A stretch of DNA of 64,000 nucleotides from Sphingomonas sp. JC676. GTDB lineage: Bacteria > Pseudomonadota > Alphaproteobacteria > Sphingomonadales > Sphingomonadaceae. The DNA lies in contig NZ_JACTGR010000002.1 in NCBI RefSeq assembly GCF_014489075.1, positions 310,001 to 374,000 of the forward strand, written 5' to 3'. Each line of letters starts with the position of its first letter. Within the stretch, counting starts at the first letter, position 1. The position numbers and the translations under genes were made by a program. This document shows, one piece after another, positions 10,129 through 19,440 of the stretch. The notes beneath the pieces were generated by a model. It was not told where the DNA came from. It worked only from the letters and a program-made list of their open reading frames with translations, and did no database searches.

Positions 10129-12012
10129 ATGCTGGCGGTACTTATCATCGCGGCAAGCAGCCCGGCGATCGCGCAAGCGGCACCGGTGGTTGCGGGCCGG
10201 CAGGTCGAGAGGCTCGATCGCGGGCTGGTGGCGGTGCCCGCGGCGGATGGCGGCAACCACGTCTCGTGGCGACTGCTCGCCAGCGACCCCAAGGGCATCC
10301 GTTTCACCCTCTATCGCGATGGCAAGCCGATTGCGCGCGTGAACGGGACCGACGCGACCAGCGTTCATGACAAGGACGGCACTTCCGCTTCGCGCTACGA
10401 GATCGCGGCGGGCAAGGGCCCGCGCGAGGCGGCGGAGACCTGGGCCTCGGGCTATCTTTCGATCCCGCTCGACAAGCCCGCCGACCGCACCGCGCCCGAC
10501 GGCGTGACGTATAGCTACTCCGCCAACGACGCCTCGGTCGGCGATCTCGACGGCGACGGCCGCTACGAGCTCATCGTGAAATGGTATCCCAGCATCGCCA
10601 AGGACAATGCGTTTTCGGGCTATACCGGCGAGACGCTGATTGACGCCTATACGATGGACGGCAAGCGCCTGTGGCGGATCGATCTGGGCCGCAACATCCG
10701 CTCGGGCGCGCACTACACGCAGTTCATGGTCTATGACCTGGACGGCGACGGCCGCGCCGAAATCGCGATGAAGACTGCCGACGGCACCGTGGACGGAGCG
10801 GGCAAGGTGATCGGCGATGCCAATGCCGATTGGCGCAGCGATGGGGGCGAGGTCGCGTCGAAGGACCGCACCGGATCCACGACCACGCCCGACGGCCGCC
10901 AGGTCTCGCGCCTTCAGGGACGCATTCTCAAGGGCCCCGAATATCTGACCGTGTTCGACGGCCTGACCGGCAAGGCGCTGGCGACCGCGCCCTATGCGCC
11001 GCCCCGCGATCCACGCACCGATTCCCCCACCCAGGAGCAGATGACCGAGGTCTGGGGCGATGGCTATGGCAACCGTTCGGAGCGCTATCTGGCGGGCGTC
11101 GCCTATCTCGACGGACACCGCCCGAGCCTGGTCTTCGGGCGCGGCTATTATGCGCGCTCGACGATCGCGGCCTGGGACTATCGCGGCGGCAAGCTCAGCA
11201 TGCGCTGGCTGTTCGACAGCGCGACGCCGGGCAATGAGAAATATGGCGGCAACGGCAACCACCAGCTCTCGGTCGCCGATGTCGATGGCGACGGCCGCGA
11301 CGAGGTCTTCTACGGATCGATGGTGGTCGACGACAACGGCCGGGGCCTGTGGTCGTCCGGGCTCGGCCATGGCGACACGATGCATCTCGGCGATCTCGAT
11401 CCGAACCATCCCGGCCTCGAGAAGTTCGGCGCGCACGAAGTGATGCGGATGAGCGGCAATCGCGGCGCGGCGATGCTTGATGCGAAGACCGGGGCGATCC
11501 TCTGGTCAACGCCTGCCGACAAGGACACCGGCCGCGGCGTCAGCATGGACATCGACCCCCGCCATCCGGGCGAGGAAGCGTGGGCATCGAACTCGCGCGA
11601 GCTCTACGACGTCAAGGGGAACGTCATTCCCGGCGGGCATCCGCGCGCGGCCAATTTCGGCATCTGGTGGGACGGCGACCGTCTTCGCGAGCCGCTCGAC
11701 GGCAAGAAGATCACCAAATGGGACTGGACGACTTCGAGCGAGAAGGTTTTGCTCGATCCCGAAGGCATGGTCTGGAACAACGGCACCAAGGCGAACCCTT
11801 CGCTCTCGGCCGACATCCTCGGCGACTGGCGCGAGGAGCTAATGCTGCCGAGCGCCGACAGCCGCGAGCTGCGCATCTACGAGACGCCTTTCTCGACCAC
11901 CGAGCGCATCGTCACGCTGATGCATGATCCGGTGTATCGCCTCGGCGTGGCGTGGCAGAACACGGCCTATAACCAGCCGCCGCACACTTCCTATTATCTC
12001 GGAGCGAAATGA
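10129..12012 (+). CDS. PL11 rhamnogalacturonan lyase
   Basis: A 627-residue secreted polysaccharide lyase resembling Bacillus YesW/YesX. It cleaves the galacturonate-rhamnose backbone of rhamnogalacturonan-I by beta-elimination, leaving an unsaturated uronate. The signal peptide is short (MLAVLIIAASSPAIAQA). Family landmarks are the N-terminal domain RQVERLDRGLVAV and repeated calcium-binding blade motifs such as VGDLDGDGRYELIVKWYPS, YDLDGDGRAEIAMKTADG and VADVDGDGRDEVFYGS. They end at SADILGDWREELMLPS and HTSYYLG. GGGGAGAGAAGG just upstream supports the ATG. This enzyme is the best single marker of the locus substrate. Its stop is 4 bases before the GTG start of the SGNH esterase. The product should be the substrate of the GH105 domain encoded at 17185-19440. 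Confidence 0.93.
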   Translation: MLAVLIIAASSPAIAQAAPVVAGRQVERLDRGLVAVPAADGGNHVSWRLLASDPKGIRFTLYRDGKPIARVNGTDATSVHDKDGTSASRYEIAAGKGPREAAETWASGYLSIPLDKPADRTAPDGVTYSYSANDASVGDLDGDGRYELIVKWYPSIAKDNAFSGYTGETLIDAYTMDGKRLWRIDLGRNIRSGAHYTQFMVYDLDGDGRAEIAMKTADGTVDGAGKVIGDANADWRSDGGEVASKDRTGSTTTPDGRQVSRLQGRILKGPEYLTVFDGLTGKALATAPYAPPRDPRTDSPTQEQMTEVWGDGYGNRSERYLAGVAYLDGHRPSLVFGRGYYARSTIAAWDYRGGKLSMRWLFDSATPGNEKYGGNGNHQLSVADVDGDGRDEVFYGSMVVDDNGRGLWSSGLGHGDTMHLGDLDPNHPGLEKFGAHEVMRMSGNRGAAMLDAKTGAILWSTPADKDTGRGVSMDIDPRHPGEEAWASNSRELYDVKGNVIPGGHPRAANFGIWWDGDRLREPLDGKKITKWDWTTSSEKVLLDPEGMVWNNGTKANPSLSADILGDWREELMLPSADSRELRIYETPFSTTERIVTLMHDPVYRLGVAWQNTAYNQPPHTSYYLGAK

Positions 12013-12016
12013 CGCC

Positions 12017-13216
12017 GTGCTGCTGAGTGCGATGCTGATGGCCGCGAGCGGGCCGGTGCTGCGTTTCGACCTGGAGGCGGGCGCGCGTGGCGACGGTCGC
12101 GTCGCGGTGGCGGCGGACAAGCCCTATGAGAAAGGTGGCTTCGGCTATGAGCCGGAGCGGCGCGGCAAGGAGTTCCTGTTCTCGGCGGCGGTGCCCGAAG
12201 GCAATTACCGCGTCACGGTGCGGATCGGCGGGCATGTGACGGTCAAGGCCGAATCCCGCCGGCTGATGCTGCGCGACCTCTCCACCAGACCCGGCCAATA
12301 TGTCACCGCGAGCTTCATCGTGAACGTGCGCACGGCGCAGCTCGCCCCGCCCCCCGCCAATGCCCCGGGGGGAAGCGCAGTGCGGCTCAAGGACCGTGAA
12401 AAAGGCAGCTATAGCTGGGACGAGAAGTTGACGCTGGAGTTCCTAGGCGATCCGCATGTCGCCTCGATCGACATCGAGCCGGTGGACGTGCCGACAGTCT
12501 ATCTGGCTGGCGATTCGACCGTGACCGACCAGCGTTCCGAGCCGGCCGCGAGCTGGGGCCAGATGCTGCCGGCGCTGTTCGGTCCGGGGGTCGCCATCGC
12601 CAATCACGCCGAATCGGGCGAGACCCTCAAATCCTTCGTGACCGAGCTCAGGCTCGACAAGGTCCTGTCGCTGATCAAACCGGGCGACTGGCTGTTCATC
12701 CAGTTCGGCCATAACGACCAGAAAGCCAATTGGCCGCAGACCTATGCCGATGCCGAGGTCGCCTACCCCGCCTGGCTCCGAACCTATCTCGCCGAGGCAC
12801 GGCGGCGCGGCGCGCACCCCGTGCTGGTGACCTCGCCCGAGCGCCGTAACTATGACGGCGCGCGCGTCCGCCGGACCTTGGCAACCTATGGGGAGGCGGC
12901 CCGGAGAGTGGCGCGGGAGGAGCATGTCCCGCTGATCGATCTCCAGGAACGGACCGTCACGCTCTATGAAGCGCTGGGCGAAGCGCGCGCGGCCACGCTG
13001 TTCAACGAAGGCGGCAAGGATCGCACGCACCACAACAATCCCGGCGCTTGGTTCCTCGCCCGTGCGGTGGCGGCCGAGGTCGCGACGCAAATCCCCGAAC
13101 TGGCCGCCCATCTGAAACCCGAAGCACGCGTCTTCGACCCGGCCCGTCCCCGGCTCGAGGAAGGCCAGATCCTGCCGAGCATCGCCGAAAGCGCGGTCCG
13201 CCCCGCAGGGAGCTGA
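12017..13216 (+). CDS. CE12-like SGNH acetylesterase (rhamnogalacturonan acetylesterase)
   Basis: A 399-residue esterase with an N-terminal beta-rich domain (about 10-150) and a C-terminal SGNH hydrolase. The nucleophile block is YLAGDSTVTD (Ser167), followed by a Gly/Asn region (NHAESGETL), IQFGHND and the Asp/His block GGKDRTHHNNPGAWFLA (about Asp335, His338). This is the rhamnogalacturonan-acetylesterase type. The chosen GTG start (VLLSAMLMAASG) lies 4 bases after the PL11 stop and gives a very short hydrophobic leader; ATG at 12032 is an alternative. A longer in-frame start inside PL11 gives an arginine-rich, unlikely N-terminus. The enzyme should deacetylate the backbone so that PL11 can act. 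It ends 1 base before the GH35 start. Confidence 0.82.
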   Translation: MLLSAMLMAASGPVLRFDLEAGARGDGRVAVAADKPYEKGGFGYEPERRGKEFLFSAAVPEGNYRVTVRIGGHVTVKAESRRLMLRDLSTRPGQYVTASFIVNVRTAQLAPPPANAPGGSAVRLKDREKGSYSWDEKLTLEFLGDPHVASIDIEPVDVPTVYLAGDSTVTDQRSEPAASWGQMLPALFGPGVAIANHAESGETLKSFVTELRLDKVLSLIKPGDWLFIQFGHNDQKANWPQTYADAEVAYPAWLRTYLAEARRRGAHPVLVTSPERRNYDGARVRRTLATYGEAARRVAREEHVPLIDLQERTVTLYEALGEARAATLFNEGGKDRTHHNNPGAWFLARAVAAEVATQIPELAAHLKPEARVFDPARPRLEEGQILPSIAESAVRPAGS

Positions 13217-13217
13217 T

Positions 13218-16200
13218 ATGAAGACGATCCACGCCATGCTTCTGGGCGCCGCAGCGGCCCTGGCCTCCCCCGCCGCCGCACAGGAGGCGAAACCGACCGC
13301 CAATTTCGCCGCACCGGCCAAGACCTTCGGCCGCGTCTCCTATGATGCGCGGTCGCTGATGATCGACGGCAAGCGCATGATCATTTGGTCGAGCGAGATG
13401 CACGCGTTCCGCCTGCCCTCGCCCGATCTCTGGCGCGACATACTCCAGAAGATGAAGGCGAGCGGCTTCAACACCGTCGCCTTCTATTTCGACTGGGGCT
13501 TCCACAGCCCGAAAAAGGGCGTCTACGATTTTTCGGGGATCCGCGACATCGACCGGCTGCTGACCATGGCGGAGGAGGAAGGCCTCTACGTCATCACGCG
13601 TGCCGGCCCCTATGTGAATGCCGAACTGACTCGCGGCGGCTTCCCCGGCTGGCTGGTCAACCAGCGCGCCCGCGCCCGCACCGACGATCCCGAATATCTC
13701 GCGGCAGCGGACGAGTGGCTGACCAAGGTCAACGCGATCATCGCGCGCCACCAGATCAACGGCGACGGCAAGGGCCACAAGGGCACCGTCATCCTCCACC
13801 AGATCGAGAACGAGCTGGCGCTGACCACGCCGGTCCAGCGCCGCTACATGGACCATCTCTACGCCAAGGCGCGGGCGGACGGCATCAACGTGCCGATCTT
13901 CCACAACGATCAGGGCCGCAATGGCTATTGGGTACCCGGGGATTCGAAGGTCGATAAGACCATCCCGGGTCCCAACGACCTCTATGCCTTTGACGGCTAT
14001 CCTGGTGGCACCTGCACCGTCGAGGGCAAGCCGACGCGCGGATCGGCGGCGCCCGACTGGGGCTATTACGGTCCCGGCGGCGCGAAGGGCGGTGCCTCGG
14101 CTTCGCCCAACACGCCGGGCTTCCTCGCCGAATTCGGCGGCGGCTGGTTCGACTATTGGGGGTCGAACGGCGGCTATGAATGCAACGCGATCCAACGCGG
14201 CAAACGCTTCCAGCGCGTCTTCTACGGCACGAATCTGGTAAACGGCATCTTCATCCAGAGCTTCTACATGGGCTTCGGCGGCACCAGCTGGGGCTGGCTG
14301 CCCGCGCCCGTGGTGTTCACCAGCTATGATTACGGCGCGGCGATTTCGGAGACGCGCGAGATACGCTCCAAGGCCGAGGAGCTGAAGCAGCTCGCCGGGC
14401 TGATCGCGAGCGTGCCGCACCTTGCCGGCATGGTGCCCGCCGGTCCGGTGCGGGTCTCGTCCGACAAGGTCCAGGTCTATCACAACAAGAGCCCGGAAAC
14501 GGACGCACGCTTCCTGCTGGTGACGCACAAGCCTTCGAACGCCCGGACCGACGATCGATTCACGGTCACCGCCGACCTGCCCGACGGCCGCTACACCCTG
14601 CCGCTTCAGCTCGACGGCTACGATGCGAAATGGCTGGTCGCGGGCGTGAATCTCGGTGGCCAGCGCCTGGTCTATTCGACTTCCGAGCTTCAGGCCGCGC
14701 TCCGCCAGGACGGCCGCGACGTGGTGCTGGTCTATGGCCGCACGGGCGAGGCCGGCGAGACCGTGCTGCGCTATGCGAACGGGCCCAGGGTCACCGTGCT
14801 CGAAGGCCGCGCGACTTCCAGCTTCGATGCCGCCAGGGGTGATTTGAAGCTCAGCTACGGGCATCGTGGCCTCAGCCGCATCCGCATCAGCGGCGGCGGG
14901 CGACCCGACCTGCTCCTGCTGATCGGCGACGAAGCCGAGGGGACGAAGTTCTGGCGGCAAGGCGAAGCGCTCGTCCGCGGCCCGGCGCTGGTCCGCGGCG
15001 CCACCGCCAAGGACGCCACGCTCGCTTTGACCGGCGACACCCGGGAGGCCAGCCCGCTCGAAGTCTGGGCGCCGGCAAACCTGCATACGCTCAGCTGGAA
15101 CGGCGTGAAGGTCGCGGCAACACGGTCGGCCTCGGGAAGCCTGGTCGCGAATATCGCCCTGCCCGGCCCCGCTGAATTCGCGCTGCCGTCCCTCACCGGC
15201 TGGCGCATGGCCGCCGGCACGCCCGAGGCAGAACCGAAGTTCGACGATTCCAATTGGCAGAAGATCGACAACCGCGCCTATGCCAGCATCACCACGCGGC
15301 CCGACGGTCAGCCCAATTTGCTGATGGACGCTTATGGCTTCCATGAGGGCGATGTCTGGTATCGCGGCCGCTTCACCGGCGGCGCGCGGGCCGAGCGCCT
15401 CCGCATCCACTACGGCGCGGGCGGATCGGGAATAGCGCAAGTGTTCCTCGACGGCGTGCTGATCGGTCAGAACGAGCTGCCGGACGGCCTTCCCCGCCCG
15501 ATCACGGCCGGCGCCTTCAGCATCGAACTTCCTGAGGAAGCCCGTGCGCCGGGGGAGCACGTCCTGTCGGCGATGGTCCGCAACAACGGACATAACTGGG
15601 ACCTTGACGCCGACGACTTCCACAAGGAAGCGCGCGGTCTGGTCTCGGCGTCGATCGAGCCGGTCGCCGGCCCCAGCTTCGCGGTCCCGATCGCATGGCG
15701 CATCCAGGGTCGCGCGGGTGGCGAGGATCTCGCCGATCCGGTGCGCGGCGTCGCTAACAATGGCGGCCAATATGGCGAGCGCATGGGCTGGCATCTCCCC
15801 GGCTTCGACGACCGAAGCTGGAAACCCGCCGATGTGCCCGCGATCGAGACCCGGGCAGGAACGACCTGGTATCGTACCAGTTTCGATCTCGCGGTCCCGA
15901 AAGGACAGGACGCCACCATCGGTATCGCGTTGGGCGACACGAGCAAGCCGCGCTCGGCGAGTGCCGCCTATCGCGTGCTGATCTTCGTCAATGGCTGGAA
16001 CATGGGCCAGTTCATCGCGCATGTCGGCCCGCAGCGTATCTTCCCGGTGCCCGAGGGCATCCTCAACCATCGCGGCCGCAACACGATCGCGCTCGCCGTC
16101 ACTTCGGACGGCGTGGCGGGCGATGCGCTGGAGGAGGTGAAGCTGGTGACGCTGCGGGATGTGAAGGGCGGCTTGCCGGTGCGCATGGTGCCTGCGCCCG

Positions 16201-16223
16201 CCACGCCGGGAGAGCTCAAATGA
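13218..16223 (+). CDS. GH35 beta-galactosidase, multidomain, secreted
   Basis: A 1001-residue GH35 enzyme with a signal peptide (about 1-22, ASPAAAQE). The barrel begins SLMIDGKRMIIWSSEMHAFR, continues FYFDWGFHSPKKGVYDFSG and VITRAGPYVNAE, and carries the acid/base Glu199 in HQIENELAL and nucleophile Glu305 in GFLAEFGGGW. Beta-rich domains including jelly-roll galactose-binding-like folds fill about 590-1001 (FDDSNWQKID, FDDRSWKPADVP, VFVNGWNMG-like ends). The family removes terminal beta-galactose from galactan or arabinogalactan. The gene sits 1 base after the SGNH gene and overlaps the next gene by ATGA, so PL11-SGNH-GH35-esterase is a single transcription unit. Confidence 0.9.
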   Translation: MKTIHAMLLGAAAALASPAAAQEAKPTANFAAPAKTFGRVSYDARSLMIDGKRMIIWSSEMHAFRLPSPDLWRDILQKMKASGFNTVAFYFDWGFHSPKKGVYDFSGIRDIDRLLTMAEEEGLYVITRAGPYVNAELTRGGFPGWLVNQRARARTDDPEYLAAADEWLTKVNAIIARHQINGDGKGHKGTVILHQIENELALTTPVQRRYMDHLYAKARADGINVPIFHNDQGRNGYWVPGDSKVDKTIPGPNDLYAFDGYPGGTCTVEGKPTRGSAAPDWGYYGPGGAKGGASASPNTPGFLAEFGGGWFDYWGSNGGYECNAIQRGKRFQRVFYGTNLVNGIFIQSFYMGFGGTSWGWLPAPVVFTSYDYGAAISETREIRSKAEELKQLAGLIASVPHLAGMVPAGPVRVSSDKVQVYHNKSPETDARFLLVTHKPSNARTDDRFTVTADLPDGRYTLPLQLDGYDAKWLVAGVNLGGQRLVYSTSELQAALRQDGRDVVLVYGRTGEAGETVLRYANGPRVTVLEGRATSSFDAARGDLKLSYGHRGLSRIRISGGGRPDLLLLIGDEAEGTKFWRQGEALVRGPALVRGATAKDATLALTGDTREASPLEVWAPANLHTLSWNGVKVAATRSASGSLVANIALPGPAEFALPSLTGWRMAAGTPEAEPKFDDSNWQKIDNRAYASITTRPDGQPNLLMDAYGFHEGDVWYRGRFTGGARAERLRIHYGAGGSGIAQVFLDGVLIGQNELPDGLPRPITAGAFSIELPEEARAPGEHVLSAMVRNNGHNWDLDADDFHKEARGLVSASIEPVAGPSFAVPIAWRIQGRAGGEDLADPVRGVANNGGQYGERMGWHLPGFDDRSWKPADVPAIETRAGTTWYRTSFDLAVPKGQDATIGIALGDTSKPRSASAAYRVLIFVNGWNMGQFIAHVGPQRIFPVPEGILNHRGRNTIALAVTSDGVAGDALEEVKLVTLRDVKGGLPVRMVPAPATPGELK

Positions 16224-17164
16224 AGGTAGACCGCCGCACCCTGCTCGCCGGTGCCGTCGCCGTCTCGGTCCCGCTGCCGGCATTGGCCGCGCCCCTGGTG
16301 ACCGAGCGCTTCCCGATCTGGCCGGGTCCGCCTCCGGGCGGCGAGGGGCTGAATGTGCGCGACGAGGTGGTGAAGCGCTCGCCCAACGGTGCGCCGGACG
16401 ACATCGCCTGGCCGCACGTCGGCACGCCGATGCTCAACGTGATCCCGGCCGCCGCGTCCAACGGTGCCGCGGTGCTGGTCGTCCCCGGTGGCGGCTACGC
16501 CCGCGTCGCGCTCGGACGCGAAGGCTCGAGCATCTCGCGCATGTTCACGGCGCGCGGCATCACCGCATTCGAGCTTCTCTATCGCCTGCCGCATGACGGG
16601 TGGGCGGCGGGGCCGGACGTGTCGCTCCAGGACGCGCAGCGCGCGATCCGGCTGATCCGCGCGGGGGCGGCCCGCTGGAAGATCGATCCCGCGCGGATCG
16701 CGGTGACGGGCTTCTCGGCGGGCGGCCATGTCGCTGCGCGAACAGCGAGCCGCTTCGCGCTGCAGACCTATGCTCCGGTCGACGAAGCCGACAAGCAATC
16801 GGCCCGGCCGACCGTCGCCGGCCTGTTCTTCCCCGTCATCACGATGCGGCAGCCCGAGGCGCACGGCCAATCGCGGCGCGAGCTGCTGGGCAAGGAAGCG
16901 AGCCCCGAGCGCACACGGCTTTATTCGGCCGAGAACGACCTGCCTGCCGACATGCCGCCGACCTTCGTCGCGCACGCGGCCGACGATCCGGTGGTGCCAC
17001 CCGCCAACAGCCTCGTCATGTTCGCCGCGCTCCATTCGGCAAAGATCGCGTCCGAGCTGCATATCTTCGAGAAAGGCGGCCACGGCCTCCCGATGGTCGA
17101 GGACGGCAAGGAACATCCCTGGCCGGGCTTGTTCGAACGCTTCGCGCGCCGCCACGGCCTCTAG
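16220..17164 (+). CDS. Alpha/beta-hydrolase esterase (BD-FAE/acetyl-esterase like)
   Basis: A 314-residue alpha/beta hydrolase whose N-terminus (MKVDRRTLLAGAVAVSVPLP) looks like a Tat or Sec signal. The oxyanion loop is VVPGGGYARVA (about 88-98), the nucleophile Ser166 in VTGFSAGGH, the Asp in HAADDPVVPP and the His in GGHGLPM, so the triad is complete. Proteins of this type are acetyl or feruloyl esterases in plant-polymer loci. The start overlaps the GH35 stop as ATGA, showing translational coupling. The probable role is removal of acetyl or phenolic esters from the same pectic substrate. It ends 20 bases from the convergent GH105 gene. Confidence 0.8.
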   Translation: MKVDRRTLLAGAVAVSVPLPALAAPLVTERFPIWPGPPPGGEGLNVRDEVVKRSPNGAPDDIAWPHVGTPMLNVIPAAASNGAAVLVVPGGGYARVALGREGSSISRMFTARGITAFELLYRLPHDGWAAGPDVSLQDAQRAIRLIRAGAARWKIDPARIAVTGFSAGGHVAARTASRFALQTYAPVDEADKQSARPTVAGLFFPVITMRQPEAHGQSRRELLGKEASPERTRLYSAENDLPADMPPTFVAHAADDPVVPPANSLVMFAALHSAKIASELHIFEKGGHGLPMVEDGKEHPWPGLFERFARRHGL

Positions 17165-17184
17165 CGCCGGACGACACAGGCCAG

Positions 17185-19440
17185 TCAACGCGGCGGCATG
17201 AAGTCCGCCTTCTCGTTCAGCACATAGGCCTCCCACGCGGCCCGATCGTGGAAATCGAGCCCTTTGCTCCACGCGGCGCCCATATAGTAGACGAAGGGCT
17301 TGCCGGGGGTGACGCGCAGCATCACCAGATAATTGTCGGCGTCCTGGCGCACCTCGGCGATCATCGCGGGGTCGACCATCAGGCCGATCCCCATCGCCCC
17401 CTTGTCGGAATCCTCGGGCGTCCAGAAGCTGAAACGGCCCTTGGCGCGATCCGCCAGGAAGATGCCCGGCTCCTGCGACGTCGCGCGCTTCGAAATACCG
17501 ATGGCGACAAGCAGCGGCTCGTGCCGGTCCGAGCCGATCGTTGAGACCATGCGCGTGAAATTGGTGCCGAGCGGAAGCGTGAAGCGCCGTGTCTCCCACA
17601 CCTTGCGATCGACCGCGACCGGCCAGGCCGCGTAGTCGACCTCGAAATCCGCGACCTCCGGTCCGTCCTTGAGGATCCGGTATTTCGCCCAGTTGCGCGA
17701 CACCCACAGCTTGTTGTCCGCCCAGATGCCGAGCCCGCCCGCCCCGCGGAACGTATTGACGTTGTAGAAGTCGATCCCCTCGCCATGATAGTCGTGCTGC
17801 TTCCCGGTGCGCAGCTGCCGCTCCATGAACGGCCACACGACATTCTTGCCCCAGGCGTCGATCCCCGAGGTCGAGGGCGGCTCCTCGCGCTCAAGCGCCG
17901 GGCCGTAGATTCGGTGCGCAGTGCGGTCATTCTCCCAGAGGATGTCGTCGAAGCGATAGGGCGCGAACTTGACGCTCGCGCGCGGCCGTTGCTCTGCCCG
18001 AGGCGGCGGGTCGAGCGGCAACGAGATCTTGGGCATCGTCACACCATCTGCACGCGGCGATGATGCGGCGGCGGGCGCGGCCTGGGCGGCGGGATCATAG
18101 CCGAGATCGAGCATTGCCTGGCGCTCGGCCATCGAGCGCTGCCACCCGGCAATCTGTTCCGGCGTGCCGTTCTCCGGCCGCGGCCGGAGCGCGATCGCCA
18201 CGCGCACGGGCCCCAGCGGATCGGCCTTCGGCTCGGCGAGCGGCACCGCGGTGACGGGCTTGCGGAGGTTCATCACCTCGGTCCCTGCGAGGAGCAGGGC
18301 GCCCGTCCCGTACAGGGCATGGTCCTCCGGGCGCGACGGCGCGGGCTGGTCGCCGGCGCGCTGCGCATAGCCGAGCAGGCCATCGGGCTGGATCAGCGCG
18401 GAGAGCCCGGCCCATGCCCTGGTCACGCGGGGAAGATAGGCCTTGCGGTCGAGCAGGCCGTGGTTGATCCCCCAGGCCATGGCATAGGTGTAGAAGGCCG
18501 AGCCGCTGGACTCCGGACCCGGCGGATCGGTCGGGTCGAGCAGGTTGGTCGTCCACAGCCCGTCCTCGCGCTGCAGCCTGGCGATGCTCGCCATCATCGT
18601 CTGGAAGACGCCGACATAGCGCTGCCGGGTCGGATAATTGTCGGGCATCGTGTCGAGCAGCCGCGCCAACCCTGCGACGACCCAGCCATTGCCGCGGCCC
18701 CAAAAGACGGGCTTGCCGGTCTTCGTCCTGGCCGTGCGGAAGCGCTCGTCGCGGAAGAACAGGCCATGCTCCTTCGACCAGAGCCGGTCGTAGGTGCGCC
18801 ACCATTGCACGTCCATCGCCTGGAGATAGCTGTGATCGTGGGTCAGCGCGGCCATGCGGGCCAACACCGGCGGCGCCATGAACAACGCGTCGCACCACCA
18901 CCAGACGAGCTTTTCCGGCGCAGGCTCAACCTGCAGATGGGGCAGGCTGTAATCTAGCCGTGCCCTGAGCGGCGCGATCTCGCCGGGCTCGGCGCTATGC
19001 GCGTAGAGCTCCTGATAGACCTCGCCGATCGCGATATTGTCCGCATCGAGCATGTTGCGCGGCGACCAGGCGCCGAGCAGCCCGAAATTATAATGTTCGG
19101 CGACGCTGCGCAGATAGACCCGTGCGCCGGTCTCGTCCGACACGCGCGCCAGCCGGCCGAGCCCGATCAGGAATGTCGCCGCGATCCAGTTCGCCGAAAG
19201 GCCGCGGAAGCTGCGCTGCGGAATATATAGGGGTGCGTCCTTCAATTGCGTCATCTGCGCCGCAGCGCTGCGGTTGAGCAGTTCGAGGACGCGCGCCGGA
19301 TCAGGCACGGTGTTCGGATCGAAGCGGAAGGCCGACGCCGAGGGTGTCGCCACTGTCTGGGCGATCGCCGGAACCGGCATCGCCATGCCGGTCGTGACCA
19401 GCAGCGCGAGTGCCGCGCGGAGATATCTGGAACGGTTCAT
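17185..19440 (-). CDS. GH105 unsaturated rhamnogalacturonyl hydrolase fused to DUF4861
   Basis: A 751-residue secreted protein (signal peptide about 1-28). The first half (about 40-405) is an (alpha/alpha)6 GH105 barrel: ADNIAIGEVYQ, WWWCDALFMAPPV (Asp184 at the catalytic site), FWGRGNGWVVAGLARLL and SGSAFYTYAMAWGINHGLL. GH105 removes the unsaturated galacturonyl residue left by rhamnogalacturonan lyase. After a low-complexity linker (about 430-490, proline/alanine/arginine rich) comes a complete DUF4861 domain (about 490-751) with FDDILWENDRTAHRIYG, AWGKNVVWPF and PFVYYMGAAWSKG. The activity of DUF4861 is not known to me. The start overlaps the GH2 stop by 4 bases (ATGA), so GH2 and this fusion are co-translated. 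Confidence 0.88.
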   Translation of the reverse strand: MNRSRYLRAALALLVTTGMAMPVPAIAQTVATPSASAFRFDPNTVPDPARVLELLNRSAAAQMTQLKDAPLYIPQRSFRGLSANWIAATFLIGLGRLARVSDETGARVYLRSVAEHYNFGLLGAWSPRNMLDADNIAIGEVYQELYAHSAEPGEIAPLRARLDYSLPHLQVEPAPEKLVWWWCDALFMAPPVLARMAALTHDHSYLQAMDVQWWRTYDRLWSKEHGLFFRDERFRTARTKTGKPVFWGRGNGWVVAGLARLLDTMPDNYPTRQRYVGVFQTMMASIARLQREDGLWTTNLLDPTDPPGPESSGSAFYTYAMAWGINHGLLDRKAYLPRVTRAWAGLSALIQPDGLLGYAQRAGDQPAPSRPEDHALYGTGALLLAGTEVMNLRKPVTAVPLAEPKADPLGPVRVAIALRPRPENGTPEQIAGWQRSMAERQAMLDLGYDPAAQAAPAAASSPRADGVTMPKISLPLDPPPRAEQRPRASVKFAPYRFDDILWENDRTAHRIYGPALEREEPPSTSGIDAWGKNVVWPFMERQLRTGKQHDYHGEGIDFYNVNTFRGAGGLGIWADNKLWVSRNWAKYRILKDGPEVADFEVDYAAWPVAVDRKVWETRRFTLPLGTNFTRMVSTIGSDRHEPLLVAIGISKRATSQEPGIFLADRAKGRFSFWTPEDSDKGAMGIGLMVDPAMIAEVRQDADNYLVMLRVTPGKPFVYYMGAAWSKGLDFHDRAAWEAYVLNEKADFMPPR

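Noticed and set aside
13002..16283. Minus-strand frame of over 1000 codons opposite GH35
   Set aside because: Typical GC-rich antisense frame. GH35 motifs and catalytic residues are on the plus strand.
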